From an uncultured Porphyromonadaceae bacterium (lineage in GTDB: Bacteria; Bacteroidota; Bacteroidia; Bacteroidales; Muribaculaceae), in contig CAMWXO010000009.1 in NCBI GenBank assembly GCA_947178245.1, positions 1-22,893 on the forward strand: DNA of 22,893 bases. Direction: 5' to 3'. The notes under the pieces were generated by a model, which searched no databases, was not told where the DNA came from, and saw only the letters and a list, made by a program, of their open reading frames with translations. Below, in pieces: positions 1 through 8,254 of the stretch (positions are counted from its first letter, which is position 1; each line of letters begins with the position of its first letter). A program made the translations under genes and the position numbers.

Positions 1-399
1 ACGTCGGGCGGCCACCGGGTGCTGGCGTCGTCTTCTTTCGCAAAGCTCCGCGACTCGGCCGAGTCGCGCCGGGTGCAGAAAGTGAAGGCCTTCATCGACG
101 CCCATTATGCCGAAGACATATCGCTCGACCGGCTCGCGGCGCTCGCCTCGATGTCGCCCACGGCCTTCTCACGCTTCTTCAAGATGCGCACAGGCACCAC
201 CATCTCCGATTATCTGATGCACCAGCGGCTCGGCCACGTGGTGCGCATGCTCGTAGACACCACCATGTCGGTGGCCGAGATATGTTTTCAGTGCGGATTC
301 AACAACGTATCGAATTTCAACCGCCTCTTCAAGCGCGAGAAAGGGTGCACGCCCAAGGAGTTTCGTGAGGCCTACCGGAAGAATACGATCCTTGTATAA
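1..399 (+). CDS. AraC-family transcriptional regulator, C-terminal part (5' end outside window)
   Basis: This is the DNA-binding end of an AraC/XylS-type activator. The frame is open from base 1, so the GTG at 19 is probably internal and the N-terminal sensing domain lies outside the window. The visible ~130 residues contain the paired helix-turn-helix unit. The first HTH is seen around ISLDRLAALASMSPTAFSRF. The second is around MSVAEICFQCGFNNVSNFNR, followed by the family's closing pattern FKREKGCTPKEFR. These are standard HTH_18 signatures, so the family call is firm. It lies 5' of a glycan-use locus in the same direction, so it probably activates that locus in response to a sugar. The inducer cannot be read from this fragment. 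The TAA stop at 397-399 runs straight into a 7-bp repeat array. Confidence 0.93.
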   Translation, partial: TSGGHRVLASSSFAKLRDSAESRRVQKVKAFIDAHYAEDISLDRLAALASMSPTAFSRFFKMRTGTTISDYLMHQRLGHVVRMLVDTTMSVAEICFQCGFNNVSNFNRLFKREKGCTPKEFREAYRKNTILV

Positions 400-481
400 T
401 TGAGAATTGAGAATTGAGAATTGGGAATTGAGAATTGGGAATTGAGAATTGGGAATTGAGAATTTAGAATTGAGAATGTAG
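398..481 (+). repeat. Heptamer tandem array, unit AATTGAG, 12 units
   Basis: Twelve consecutive 7-bp units start with the last two bases of the araC-type stop codon. Most read AATTGAG or AATTGGG. Three GAG/GGG pairs alternate, giving a 14-bp higher-order period, and the last units decay to AATTTAG and AATGTAG. Each unit carries TGA or a near variant and the period is not a multiple of three, so all + frames are closed. Related arrays occur at 3384-3397, 4912-4936 and 12339-12390. No coding role is visible. Confidence 0.9.
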
Positions 482-483
482 TT

Positions 484-533
484 TTAGAGGTCTTTAGAGA
501 CCTTAAAGACTTTAAAGACCTTAATGACCTTAG
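484..533 (+). repeat. 9-bp tandem array, unit about YTTARAGAC
   Basis: About five degenerate 9-bp units (for example TTTAGAGAC, CTTAAAGAC, TTTAAAGAC, CTTAATGAC) follow the heptamer array without a gene between them. The unit differs from the CATATAAGT-type 9-mers found at 3410 and 4854. The rest of this gap (534-614) shows no other clear element. Confidence 0.75.
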
Positions 534-614
534 CCAATTGCGCATTATGGGCGCCATCACAACCTTATCCACGTGGTGTTTTATTGCCCATTACTTGTTA
601 ACATTTGCACATTT

Positions 615-646
615 TTTGCAGCGTTGATGATTTTTTGATAATTTTG
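615..646 (+). promoter_or_regulatory. Bacteroidetes-type promoter for the esterase/mannanase gene
   Basis: A TTTG at 615-618 is followed after 20 bp by TAATTTTG at 639-646. This matches the Bacteroides -33 (TTTG) and -7 (TAnnTTTG) elements with their usual spacing. Transcription would begin near 653. That argues against the in-frame starts at 605 and 653 and for the ATG at 689, which leaves a leader of about 35 nt. Confidence 0.6.
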
Positions 647-688
647 CTTATCATGAAAAATCAACTCGCTAACCTTAATATCAAAGAA

Positions 689-3385
689 ATGAGCATGCTC
701 CGCCGTGCGAAAGCGGCGTCCGGGCCGCGCTCGGCCATGCTCGCGTTACTTACGGTCTTAATCAGTCTTCTCATGCCTCACGGCAAGGCTGAAATCACCC
801 TTCCCTCCTTGATAGGCGACGGGATGGTGCTCCAGCAGAAGGCCGATGCCCTGCTCTGGGGCTTTGCCAAGCCCGGCAGCAAGATAAGCGTCACGCCCTC
901 GTGGAGCGACCGCAAAATCACCGCCACCACCGGCGACGACGGCCGCTGGGAGCTGCGGGTGGCCACTCCCGAGGCATCGTTCACTCCCTACAGCATCCGC
1001 ATTCAGGGCGACGGGTCAGACATCACGCTCACCGACGTGCTCAGCGGCGAAGTGTGGCTCTGCTCCGGCCAGAGCAACATGGAGATGCCCCTCCGCGGCT
1101 TCGGCATACAGCCCATCGAGAATGCCGACCGCGCCATAGCCTACGCCGGCAAATATCCCGGCATCCGGGTGCACACCACCCCCAAACTCGCGTCGTATAA
1201 GGTAGAGACCGACGCTCCCGGCAGCGGCTGGAAAGTATCGAATCCGGAAAACGCGCCCGAATTCTCGGCATGCGCCTATTTCTTCGCGCGCAGCCTCTCC
1301 GACATCCTCAACGTGCCGGTGGGCCTCGTGGTAAACGCCTACGGCGGCAGCAAGGTTGAAGGCTGGATGCCCGAGGAGATGGTGAGTCAGTTTCCCGACT
1401 TCGATCTTAACAAGGAGAAGGCCAATCCCGATATGGGCGAGTGGGAGAGGGCCACGGTGATGTATAACGCCATGCTTCGTCCGCTCGCCGGCTACACCGT
1501 GAAGGGTTTCCTCTGGAATCAGGGTGAGAGCAACGTGGGGCGCCACGACACGTATCCTGAGCGCATGGAGATGATGATCTCCCACTGGCGCGACCTCTGG
1601 GGCGATCAGAACCTCCCCTTCTACTTCGTGGAGATACCCGGCTGGAACTATGATAACCCTGAGGCCGACAATGCGGCGCGTCTGCGCGAGGCGCAGCAGC
1701 TCACGGCCGCCATGATACCCAACTGCGACATCGTCTGCACTTCAGACCTCGTCTATCACTACGAGGTAGACGACATCCACGCCCGGCAGAAGGAACCGCT
1801 CGGCGAGCGTCTCGCATTCCTCGCCGCCTCGAAGACCTACGGCATCCCCGGCATCCATGTGGATTATCCGCGCATCAAGGACGTGAATTATCAGGGCCCG
1901 AAGGCGGTGCTCTCGTTCCATAACCGCTACGGCGGATTCACCCCCAACCAGCTTCTTCCCGGCTTCGAGGTGGCCGGCCCCGACCGCAAGTTCTATCCGG
2001 CGCGCGCCGAGCAGGACTGGAACACCTACAAGGTGACCGTAAGCAGCGACAGCGTGCCCGAGATAGCGGCCGTGCGCTATTGCTTCAAGAATTTCGTGCC
2101 CGGTGAGGTGCACGACATGCTCGGGCTTCCCCTCGTTCCATTCCGCACCGACAAGTGGGGCGACACCCCGGCTAAAGATGAGTTCGTCACCGTGGCCGAC
2201 GGCAAATTCATGATCGGCGACAAGGAATATAAATATGTAGGAGCCAACTTCTGGTATGGCGGCATCCTCGGAAGCACAGGCGAAGGGGGCGACCGCGAGC
2301 GTCTCGAGCGCGAGCTCGACGCCATGCAGGCCGCCGGCATCGACAATGTGCGCGTGATGGTGGGCGGCGACGGCCGCGAGGGTATTCCCTCGCATATATC
2401 GCCCGTGCTCCAGCCAGAGCCCGGAGTCTACAACGATGAACTTCTCGACGGTCTCGACTGGCTGATGATGCGCCTGGAGGAGAGGGGCATGAAAGCAGTG
2501 CTCTTCCTCAACAACGCATGGGAATGGAGCGGAGGCTACGGCTCATATCTCGAATGGGCCGGACTTGGCAAGGCTCCCGTGCCTTCAGAGACGAGTTATC
2601 CGGAATATATGCAGTTCGTGAGTCAGTTTCCCGTAAATGAGAAGGCAAAGCAACTGAGCTACAATCATGTGCGCAACATAGTGGGGCGCACCAACCGCTA
2701 CACCGGGCGCCCCTATTCCGAGTCTCCGGCCATCATGTCGTGGCAGGTGGCCAACGAGCCGCGGGCCTTCTCTGAAGACCCGGCCGTGAAAGCCGCTTTT
2801 GAAGACTGGGTGCTCACCACGGCGCGTATCATAAAGGAAATGGATCCCAACCACCTTGTCAGCACCGGCAGCGAAGGCAAACACGGCTGCGAGGGCGACC
2901 TCGATCTCTGGACGCGCATCCACACCTCACCCTACATCGACTACGGCATCATCCATCTCTGGCCCTACAACTGGGGCTGGGTCAATGAGGAGAATCTGAT
3001 CGACAACGTGCCGGTGGCATGCGAGAAGACCGTTGAATATATCCGTCCGCACTATGAGGCCATGGCTGCGGCAGGGCGTCCGCTCGTGCTCGAGGAGTTC
3101 GGCTATCCCCGCGACGGCTTCAAGTTCTCGAAAGACACCCCCACCACGGGCCGCGACAAATTCTATGAATACGTCTTCGGCCTTATCCGCGACAGCGGCA
3201 TGATTCAGGGTTGCAACATCTGGGCCTGGGGTGGCGAGGCCGACCCGAAGCATCTCACGTGGCAGCCCGGCGACCCCTACACCGGCGACCCCGCGCAGGA
3301 GCAGCAGGGCCTCAACTCGGTCTTCACCTCCGACAAGTCCACTATGGATGTCATAACCCGCATGGCCGGCCAGATCCGGAAATAA
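689..3385 (+). CDS. Secreted two-domain enzyme: SGNH-type acetylesterase fused to GH5 beta-mannanase
   Basis: This enzyme of 898 residues should remove acetyl groups from, and cleave the backbone of, an acetylated beta-mannan. A signal peptide covers roughly residues 1-34, with a hydrophobic core MLALLTVLISLLM and no lipobox, so the product is periplasmic or secreted. Residues ~35-490 are a sialate O-acetylesterase-type (SASA) SGNH domain. It has GQSNME with the nucleophile Ser129, and DIH with His364 as the expected catalytic dyad. Residues ~500-898 are a GH5 mannanase-like barrel. It shows AWEWSGGYGSYLEW, the acid/base glutamate in ANEPRAF (Glu690), HLWPYNWGW, and the nucleophile in LEEFG (Glu803). 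Start choice: ATG at 689 follows AAAGAA and lies downstream of the predicted promoter; 653 and 695 are alternatives. SASA proteins act on various acetylated sugars, so mannan deacetylation is inferred from the fusion. Subfamily GH5_7 is likely but not checked. Confidence 0.9.
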   Translation: MSMLRRAKAASGPRSAMLALLTVLISLLMPHGKAEITLPSLIGDGMVLQQKADALLWGFAKPGSKISVTPSWSDRKITATTGDDGRWELRVATPEASFTPYSIRIQGDGSDITLTDVLSGEVWLCSGQSNMEMPLRGFGIQPIENADRAIAYAGKYPGIRVHTTPKLASYKVETDAPGSGWKVSNPENAPEFSACAYFFARSLSDILNVPVGLVVNAYGGSKVEGWMPEEMVSQFPDFDLNKEKANPDMGEWERATVMYNAMLRPLAGYTVKGFLWNQGESNVGRHDTYPERMEMMISHWRDLWGDQNLPFYFVEIPGWNYDNPEADNAARLREAQQLTAAMIPNCDIVCTSDLVYHYEVDDIHARQKEPLGERLAFLAASKTYGIPGIHVDYPRIKDVNYQGPKAVLSFHNRYGGFTPNQLLPGFEVAGPDRKFYPARAEQDWNTYKVTVSSDSVPEIAAVRYCFKNFVPGEVHDMLGLPLVPFRTDKWGDTPAKDEFVTVADGKFMIGDKEYKYVGANFWYGGILGSTGEGGDRERLERELDAMQAAGIDNVRVMVGGDGREGIPSHISPVLQPEPGVYNDELLDGLDWLMMRLEERGMKAVLFLNNAWEWSGGYGSYLEWAGLGKAPVPSETSYPEYMQFVSQFPVNEKAKQLSYNHVRNIVGRTNRYTGRPYSESPAIMSWQVANEPRAFSEDPAVKAAFEDWVLTTARIIKEMDPNHLVSTGSEGKHGCEGDLDLWTRIHTSPYIDYGIIHLWPYNWGWVNEENLIDNVPVACEKTVEYIRPHYEAMAAAGRPLVLEEFGYPRDGFKFSKDTPTTGRDKFYEYVFGLIRDSGMIQGCNIWAWGGEADPKHLTWQPGDPYTGDPAQEQQGLNSVFTSDKSTMDVITRMAGQIRK

Positions 3386-3397
3386 TTGAGAATTGAG
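3384..3397 (+). repeat. Short heptamer array (2 units of AATTGAG) starting in the stop codon
   Basis: Two exact AATTGAG units begin with the last two bases of the TAA stop at 3383-3385, as in the array at 398. They are followed by a degenerate AATTTTA. Confidence 0.7.
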
Positions 3398-3409
3398 AAT
3401 TTTATTTAT

Positions 3410-3450
3410 CATATAAGTCATATAAGCCATATAAGTCATATATCATATCC
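3410..3450 (+). repeat. 9-bp tandem array, unit CATATAAGT
   Basis: Three 9-bp units (CATATAAGT, CATATAAGC, CATATAAGT) are followed by the shortened CATATAT and CATATCC. A related array lies at 4854-4898. Because the unit is three codons long it can be read in frame as His-Ile-Ser repeats ahead of the next gene. The real start (3461) lies just after it. Confidence 0.85.
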
Positions 3451-3460
3451 TGCCCATACC

Positions 3461-4726
3461 ATGAAAACCAAAGCCATAATCATAGCCCTGGCACTGCTGC
3501 CGGCCGCCACGGCATCAGCCGATAATCTGAAGATAGAGGTTCCTGTGGAGCACTCCTGGTGGTGGAACGCCCCGGAGACTCCCGAAATCACCGTAAATGT
3601 CACCGACACCGTCGGCAATCAGTCGCCCTCCACGCTGCGCGTGGCGCTCGCCCCCGATCTCGACAAGAATAATCCGGTCATCGTCCTCACGCAGGAGGTG
3701 AGCCCGGCGAAAGGAAAGACGCAGAAACTGAAATTCTCCTTCCCCACTCTTCAGCCCGGCTTCTACAGCTGCACCGTCTCCGACGGCGCCAACCCCGGCA
3801 AGCAGTTCTGGATCGGCTACGAGCCTCAGAATGTCGTGTCGCTGCCCGACTCGCAGCCCGACATCGACGCTTTCTGGCAGAAGGCAAACGAGGAGCTCGC
3901 CCGGGTGCCCGTGGAATACAAACTCACGGAGATAGCCGAGAAGAGTGGCAAGAAACGCAAAATCTATCAGGTGGATGTTCTTTCCTTAGGGGGCGACACC
4001 ATCAAGGGCTACATCGCGTTGCCCGTGAAGAAAGGGAAATACCCCGTGCAGATCTACTACAACGGCTACGGAGCCGAACCCTGGATGATGGGCGCCGACG
4101 ACCGTCCCGACTGGATAGAGCTCAACATCTTCGCCCGCGGCCAGGGCCTCGACAAGCCCGTGAATAAATACGGCGACTGGATTCAGTACGGTCTCGACAA
4201 TCCCGATAATTACTATTACAGAGGGGCTTTCATGGACTGCGTGCGCGCGCTCGACTTCGTGGAGACGCTTCCGCAGGCCGACACTGCCAACATCTTTGCC
4301 GAGGGCGGCAGCCAGGGCGGAGCCTTCACGCTCGCTGCAGCCGCTCTCGACCCCAAGAAGCGCCTGCGCGCCATAGCGCCCTACATCCCCTTCCTCAGCG
4401 ACTATCCTCACTATTTCACCATCGTGGACTGGCCGGCATGGCCCGTGAAGAACAAGGCCGCCGAACTCGGTATGTCGCCCGAGCAGATGTATCGCAACCT
4501 CAGTTACTTCGACATCAAGAATCTGGCCCGCCGCATCGAGGCCCCAGTGCTGATGGGTGTGGGCCTGCAGGATCCCACATGCCCGCCCCACATCAACTTC
4601 TCGAGCTTCAATCTCATCAATTCCGACAAGGAGTTTGTGATCTATCCCGAATGCGGTCACACAGTTATGTATGATGACTGGAATCCGAGGCGCGAGGCGT
4701 TTTTTAACAAGCATAGCGCCAAATGA
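3461..4726 (+). CDS. CE7 (AXE1/cephalosporin-C deacetylase type) acetylesterase
   Basis: This is an exported alpha/beta-hydrolase of 421 residues that should remove O-acetyl groups from hemicellulose fragments. The signal peptide is MKTKAIIIALALLPAATASA. An N-terminal beta-rich domain of ~130 residues precedes the AXE1 domain. That domain shows the family's FARGQG segment and the catalytic triad Ser284 (in GGSQGG), Asp371 (in GLQDPTCPP) and His400 (in ECGHTVMYDD). AXE1 proteins are usually about 320 residues, so the extra length is the added N-terminal domain. The in-frame ATG at 3386 was rejected because it would translate the 9-bp repeat; ATG 3461 gives a clean signal peptide. The gene lies 75 bp after the esterase/mannanase with no evident terminator between, so they are probably co-transcribed. 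Substrate is inferred from neighbours. A xylan substrate is possible, but no xylanase is in view. Confidence 0.9.
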   Translation: MKTKAIIIALALLPAATASADNLKIEVPVEHSWWWNAPETPEITVNVTDTVGNQSPSTLRVALAPDLDKNNPVIVLTQEVSPAKGKTQKLKFSFPTLQPGFYSCTVSDGANPGKQFWIGYEPQNVVSLPDSQPDIDAFWQKANEELARVPVEYKLTEIAEKSGKKRKIYQVDVLSLGGDTIKGYIALPVKKGKYPVQIYYNGYGAEPWMMGADDRPDWIELNIFARGQGLDKPVNKYGDWIQYGLDNPDNYYYRGAFMDCVRALDFVETLPQADTANIFAEGGSQGGAFTLAAAALDPKKRLRAIAPYIPFLSDYPHYFTIVDWPAWPVKNKAAELGMSPEQMYRNLSYFDIKNLARRIEAPVLMGVGLQDPTCPPHINFSSFNLINSDKEFVIYPECGHTVMYDDWNPRREAFFNKHSAK

Positions 4727-4771
4727 ATATTTTTTGCTAAAATAGTATTACTCTGATATTGCGAATCGCGC

Positions 4772-4779
4772 TAATTTTG
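4772..4779 (+). promoter_or_regulatory. Possible -7 element ahead of susC
   Basis: TAATTTTG matches the Bacteroidetes -7 consensus TAnnTTTG, but no convincing TTTG lies about 20 bp upstream. If real, the susC leader would be about 180 nt and would include the 9-bp and 7-bp arrays. The 237-bp gap 4727-4963 shows no clear terminator hairpin after the deacetylase gene. Confidence 0.3.
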
Positions 4780-4853
4780 TTTTTTGCATTTATTAACAAC
4801 TTTTTTGACATTTTTGAATGGAATTAGCCGGCCTCGAAGCAGATTATACTCCG

Positions 4854-4898
4854 CTTATAAGTCATATAGGTCATATATGTCATATAAGTCATATAAAT
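4854..4898 (+). repeat. 9-bp tandem array, unit CATATAAGT, 5 units
   Basis: Five consecutive 9-bp units (CTTATAAGT, CATATAGGT, CATATATGT, CATATAAGT, CATATAAAT) share their consensus with the array at 3410-3450. They lie 66-110 bp ahead of the susC start, within the probable leader. Confidence 0.85.
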
Positions 4899-4911
4899 CT
4901 CATTCTGAGGC

Positions 4912-4936
4912 AATTTTCAATTCAAAATTCTAAATT
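4912..4936. repeat. Degenerate heptad-spaced AATT array
   Basis: AATT occurs four times at exact 7-bp spacing (4912, 4919, 4926, 4933). Read on the minus strand the units are AATTTAG, AATTTTG and AATTGAA, a decayed form of the AATTGAG arrays elsewhere in the window. It ends 27 bp before the susC ATG and, unlike the others, is not attached to a stop codon. Confidence 0.6.
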
Positions 4937-4963
4937 ATAGAAGATAACCATATATAACATTTT

Positions 4964-7900
4964 ATGAACCCAAAATCAAAAAAAGCCGTACTCTTGGCAG
5001 GCGCAGCCATGACTGTGCTTGCCTGTGCTGCACCTCAGGCGTATGCTGCCCCGCAGCAGAATGCCGGAAACGTGCAGACTGAGAGCAGAATTACCGGTAG
5101 GGTCACAGATCCTAACGGAGAACCGCTCATCGGAGCCTCTGTCCTCGTGAAGGGAACATCACGCGGAACCGCTACCGACATCGATGGTAACTTTTCCGTC
5201 GTTGCCAAGCCGGGCGATGTGCTCACGGTGAGCTATGTGGGGTATATCCCCTCTAACGTCAAGGTCGGTGATGACCCCGTCATCAACATCGAACTTCAGG
5301 AAAACGCCAACAACCTCGACGATGTAGTGGTTGTGGGCTACGGTGTGCAGAAGAAGAAACTCGTCACCGGCGCCACCCTGCAGGTTTCGGGCGACCAGAT
5401 CGCCAAGATGAATACCTCCAACGCACTGACCGCTCTGCAGACATCCGCACCCGGTATGCAGATCACCCAGGCCTCAACCCAGCCGGGCAAGGGCTTCAAG
5501 GTAAACATCCGCGGTATGGGCACCATCGGCGAGTCATCGCCGCTCCTCGTAATTGACGGAATCGTGTCCGGAACAGCCAACGACGGCCTCAACGGCATCA
5601 ACCCCAACGACATCGAGACCATCGACGTGCTGAAAGATGCGGCTTCGGCTGCCATCTACGGTGCGCGTGCCGCCAACGGCGTCATCCTCGTCACCACAAA
5701 GCAGGGTAAGGAGGGAAAGGTCTCCCTTACATACGATGGCTTCGTGGGTTGGTCGAACCCCTATCGTCTGCCCGGCACGCTCGGCGCTAAGGAATACATG
5801 CAGGTGATCAATGAGACAAACTTCAACACCTACGGCATAGCAACCCCCTGGAACCTTTACGCTCCTCAGGCAATTCTCGACAAGGTGAACGCAGGATGGA
5901 AAGGCATGGACTGGGCGGATCTCTACCGCAACAAGAACGCCTTCCAGCAGAGCCACGCCGCAACCCTCTCCGGAGGCAACGACCGCAGCAAGTTCTCAAT
6001 CTCCGTGAACTACAGCAAGCAGGAGGGTATCATGGGCGGCGATAACGCATCAGACTTCGAGCGCTATGGCGGCCGCGTGAACTCCGAGCATATCCTTGTC
6101 AAAGGCAAGGATCACAGCATCATCACCATCGGCGAGAACCTCTCATACTGGTATCACTCCAGCCATGACCTTCCCGAGGGCAACGGCTACTGGAACATCA
6201 TGCAGCCCGTCTACGCCGCTTCCCCGCTGGTGCCGGCTTTCAACGAAGACGGCACTCCTACTGAAGGCGGCTTCAGCACCAACATCTTCAGCAATCCCTG
6301 GCAGGGCTTCATCAATGGTGAATACAGCTCGCTCAACCGTAACCGCAACTGGGGAGTTGGCGCCACATTCTACTGGATCGTGGAGCCGATCAAGAACCTG
6401 AAGTATCGCGGTCAGGTCAATACCGGCTACAGCGGCTACAACCACCGCGACATGACCAAGCCTTTCGTGGAGAGTTCCACCAACTCGAATGAGCTCTATC
6501 AGATGAACATGAATGCGTCGCAGAGTTCAAGTCTCTCGTTTGAGAACACTATCTCTTACGCGCTTCCCTCATTCGGCAATAACAATATCGATGTTCTCGT
6601 AGGTCAGTCGATAGAGAAGTCCAACTGGGCTACCAATATGAGCATGTCGTTCAAGGATGATCCCAACAGTGAGGCTTTCAATACTCTCGTCCTCAACGGC
6701 TGGAACTTCGTGATTCCATCAAACATGAATGAGATGACCGGCTATTCCGGCTATGACAACCCGATGGAGGGCAGGATCGCCTCATTCTTCGGACGCGTCA
6801 ACTACAACTACGACGAGAAATATCTTCTCACCGCTATCGTCCGCCGCGACGGATCTAACAACTTCGCACGCGGTCACCGCTGGCACACTTATCCCTCGGT
6901 ATCTGCAGGCTGGGTGCTCACCAATGAGTCATTCATGGAGAAAGCCCTCAACGTGATGGACTTCTTCAAGATCCGCGCAAGCTGGGGTCAGAACGGTAAC
7001 TGCCAGATCGGCAACTTCTACTATCTCTCCAATATCGGCTTCTCGCCGACAGGCTATGCCGACTACGGCTATAAGTTCAGCAGCGACATGCAATACACTG
7101 TAGACGGTGAGTATGTGAAAGGTGCATACGCTAAGAACGTGCCCAACGAAAATCTGACTTGGGAGACCTCCGAGCAGATCGACCTCGGCTTCGACGCCCG
7201 CTTCCTCCAGAGCCGCCTGGCCGTGACTTTCGACTGGTACAGAAAGATGACCAAAGACTGGCTCGTGCAGGCTCCGCTCAACGACGTGCTCGGATATGAG
7301 CAGGCTGCCATGATCAACGGCGGCGACGTGAAGAACCAGGGTGTGGAAATCGGCCTCTCATGGAACGACAACATCGGCGGCGAATTCCTCTACCACGTGA
7401 ATGTGAACGCGGCCTATAACCGCAACCGCGTTACACGCCTTGCTTCGGCCTCGAAAAGGATCGGCGATAACCTGTCAAGCACTCTCTTCCAGGGCTCTTC
7501 ATACGTGTCTCTCGTAGAGGTAGGCCATCCCATCGGCTACTTCAGCGGTATGAGCCATAGCGGAATCTGGCAGAACCAGCAGCAGATCGATGACGCCCGC
7601 GCAGCCGGAAAGGCAGTGCTCGAGACGGCTCAGCCCGGCGACTTCATCTGGGATGACTTCGACGGTGATGGCAAGATCGACTACGCAACAGACCGACACG
7701 AGATCGGCGACCCGAACCCCGACTGGACTCTCGGTATCAACCTCGGCTTCTCCTACAAGGGCTTCGACTTCAGCGCTGCCGGCTCCGGTGCGTTCGGAAT
7801 GCAGGCTATGCAGTGCTACCGCACGGCCCTGCTCGCTAACCCCTACGTGAATTACACCACCGATATCCTCAACCGCTGGCATGGCGAAGGCACGAGCAAT

Positions 7901-8227
7901 ACTGTTCCCCGCCTCGTTGTCGGAAGCGAGAACAACAGCTGGATCTCAACCTACTATATGCAGAATGCCGACTACTTCAAGATGCAGAACATCACTCTCG
8001 GCTACGACTTCTGCAATCAGTTCAAGCTCCCCTTCCAGCAGCTCCGCGTCTACGCTCAGCTTCAGAATCTCTTCACCATCACCAAATACACCGGTGTTGA
8101 TCCCGAGATCGGCTCTAACGGCGGTGCAGGCGACAGCAGTGATTCTCGCAACTGGATGCGCGGTATTGACTTGGGTCTCTATCCCTCGGCACGTTCCTTC
8201 GTGCTTGGTGTGACTATCAAATATTAA
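4964..8227 (+). CDS. susC: SusC/RagA-type TonB-dependent outer-membrane transporter
   Basis: This outer-membrane channel of 1087 residues imports oligosaccharides together with its SusD partner, powered by TonB. The signal peptide ends near QAYA (residue 28). Residues ~42-112 form the carboxypeptidase-regulatory-like domain (RITGRVTDPNGEPLIGASV, then a TDIDGNFS segment). The TonB-box-like DDVVVVGYG is at 119-127. The plug domain covers ~128-250 with NIRGMGT, PLLVIDG, DVLKDAASAAIYGARAANGV and ILVTTKQG. The rest is the beta-barrel, closing with an aromatic C-terminal strand ending VTIKY. Length and motif order are typical. SusD starts 27 nt downstream, so the two are one transcript. Cargo cannot be read from the sequence; acetylated beta-mannan oligosaccharide is inferred from the two upstream enzymes. 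Confidence 0.96.
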   Translation: MNPKSKKAVLLAGAAMTVLACAAPQAYAAPQQNAGNVQTESRITGRVTDPNGEPLIGASVLVKGTSRGTATDIDGNFSVVAKPGDVLTVSYVGYIPSNVKVGDDPVINIELQENANNLDDVVVVGYGVQKKKLVTGATLQVSGDQIAKMNTSNALTALQTSAPGMQITQASTQPGKGFKVNIRGMGTIGESSPLLVIDGIVSGTANDGLNGINPNDIETIDVLKDAASAAIYGARAANGVILVTTKQGKEGKVSLTYDGFVGWSNPYRLPGTLGAKEYMQVINETNFNTYGIATPWNLYAPQAILDKVNAGWKGMDWADLYRNKNAFQQSHAATLSGGNDRSKFSISVNYSKQEGIMGGDNASDFERYGGRVNSEHILVKGKDHSIITIGENLSYWYHSSHDLPEGNGYWNIMQPVYAASPLVPAFNEDGTPTEGGFSTNIFSNPWQGFINGEYSSLNRNRNWGVGATFYWIVEPIKNLKYRGQVNTGYSGYNHRDMTKPFVESSTNSNELYQMNMNASQSSSLSFENTISYALPSFGNNNIDVLVGQSIEKSNWATNMSMSFKDDPNSEAFNTLVLNGWNFVIPSNMNEMTGYSGYDNPMEGRIASFFGRVNYNYDEKYLLTAIVRRDGSNNFARGHRWHTYPSVSAGWVLTNESFMEKALNVMDFFKIRASWGQNGNCQIGNFYYLSNIGFSPTGYADYGYKFSSDMQYTVDGEYVKGAYAKNVPNENLTWETSEQIDLGFDARFLQSRLAVTFDWYRKMTKDWLVQAPLNDVLGYEQAAMINGGDVKNQGVEIGLSWNDNIGGEFLYHVNVNAAYNRNRVTRLASASKRIGDNLSSTLFQGSSYVSLVEVGHPIGYFSGMSHSGIWQNQQQIDDARAAGKAVLETAQPGDFIWDDFDGDGKIDYATDRHEIGDPNPDWTLGINLGFSYKGFDFSAAGSGAFGMQAMQCYRTALLANPYVNYTTDILNRWHGEGTSNTVPRLVVGSENNSWISTYYMQNADYFKMQNITLGYDFCNQFKLPFQQLRVYAQLQNLFTITKYTGVDPEIGSNGGAGDSSDSRNWMRGIDLGLYPSARSFVLGVTIKY

Positions 8228-8254
8228 TCTTACATCAAGAGAACAACATATAAC

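Noticed and set aside
398..533. CRISPR-like array
   Set aside because: Units are 7 or 9 bp and contiguous with no unique spacers, and no cas gene is present.
372..572. Minus-strand small protein over the repeats (66 codons)
   Set aside because: It consists mostly of translated heptamer and 9-mer units (Asn-Ser-Gln-Phe type repeats), an artefact of the arrays being stop-free on that strand.
605..688. Upstream starts (605 and 653) for the esterase/mannanase
   Set aside because: The predicted -7 element (639-646) lies inside this stretch, and both give an over-long region before the hydrophobic signal core.
3386..3460. Upstream start for the CE7 deacetylase through the 9-bp repeat
   Set aside because: It would add His-Ile-Ser repeats ahead of a normal signal peptide, and ATG 3461 gives a clean secretion signal.
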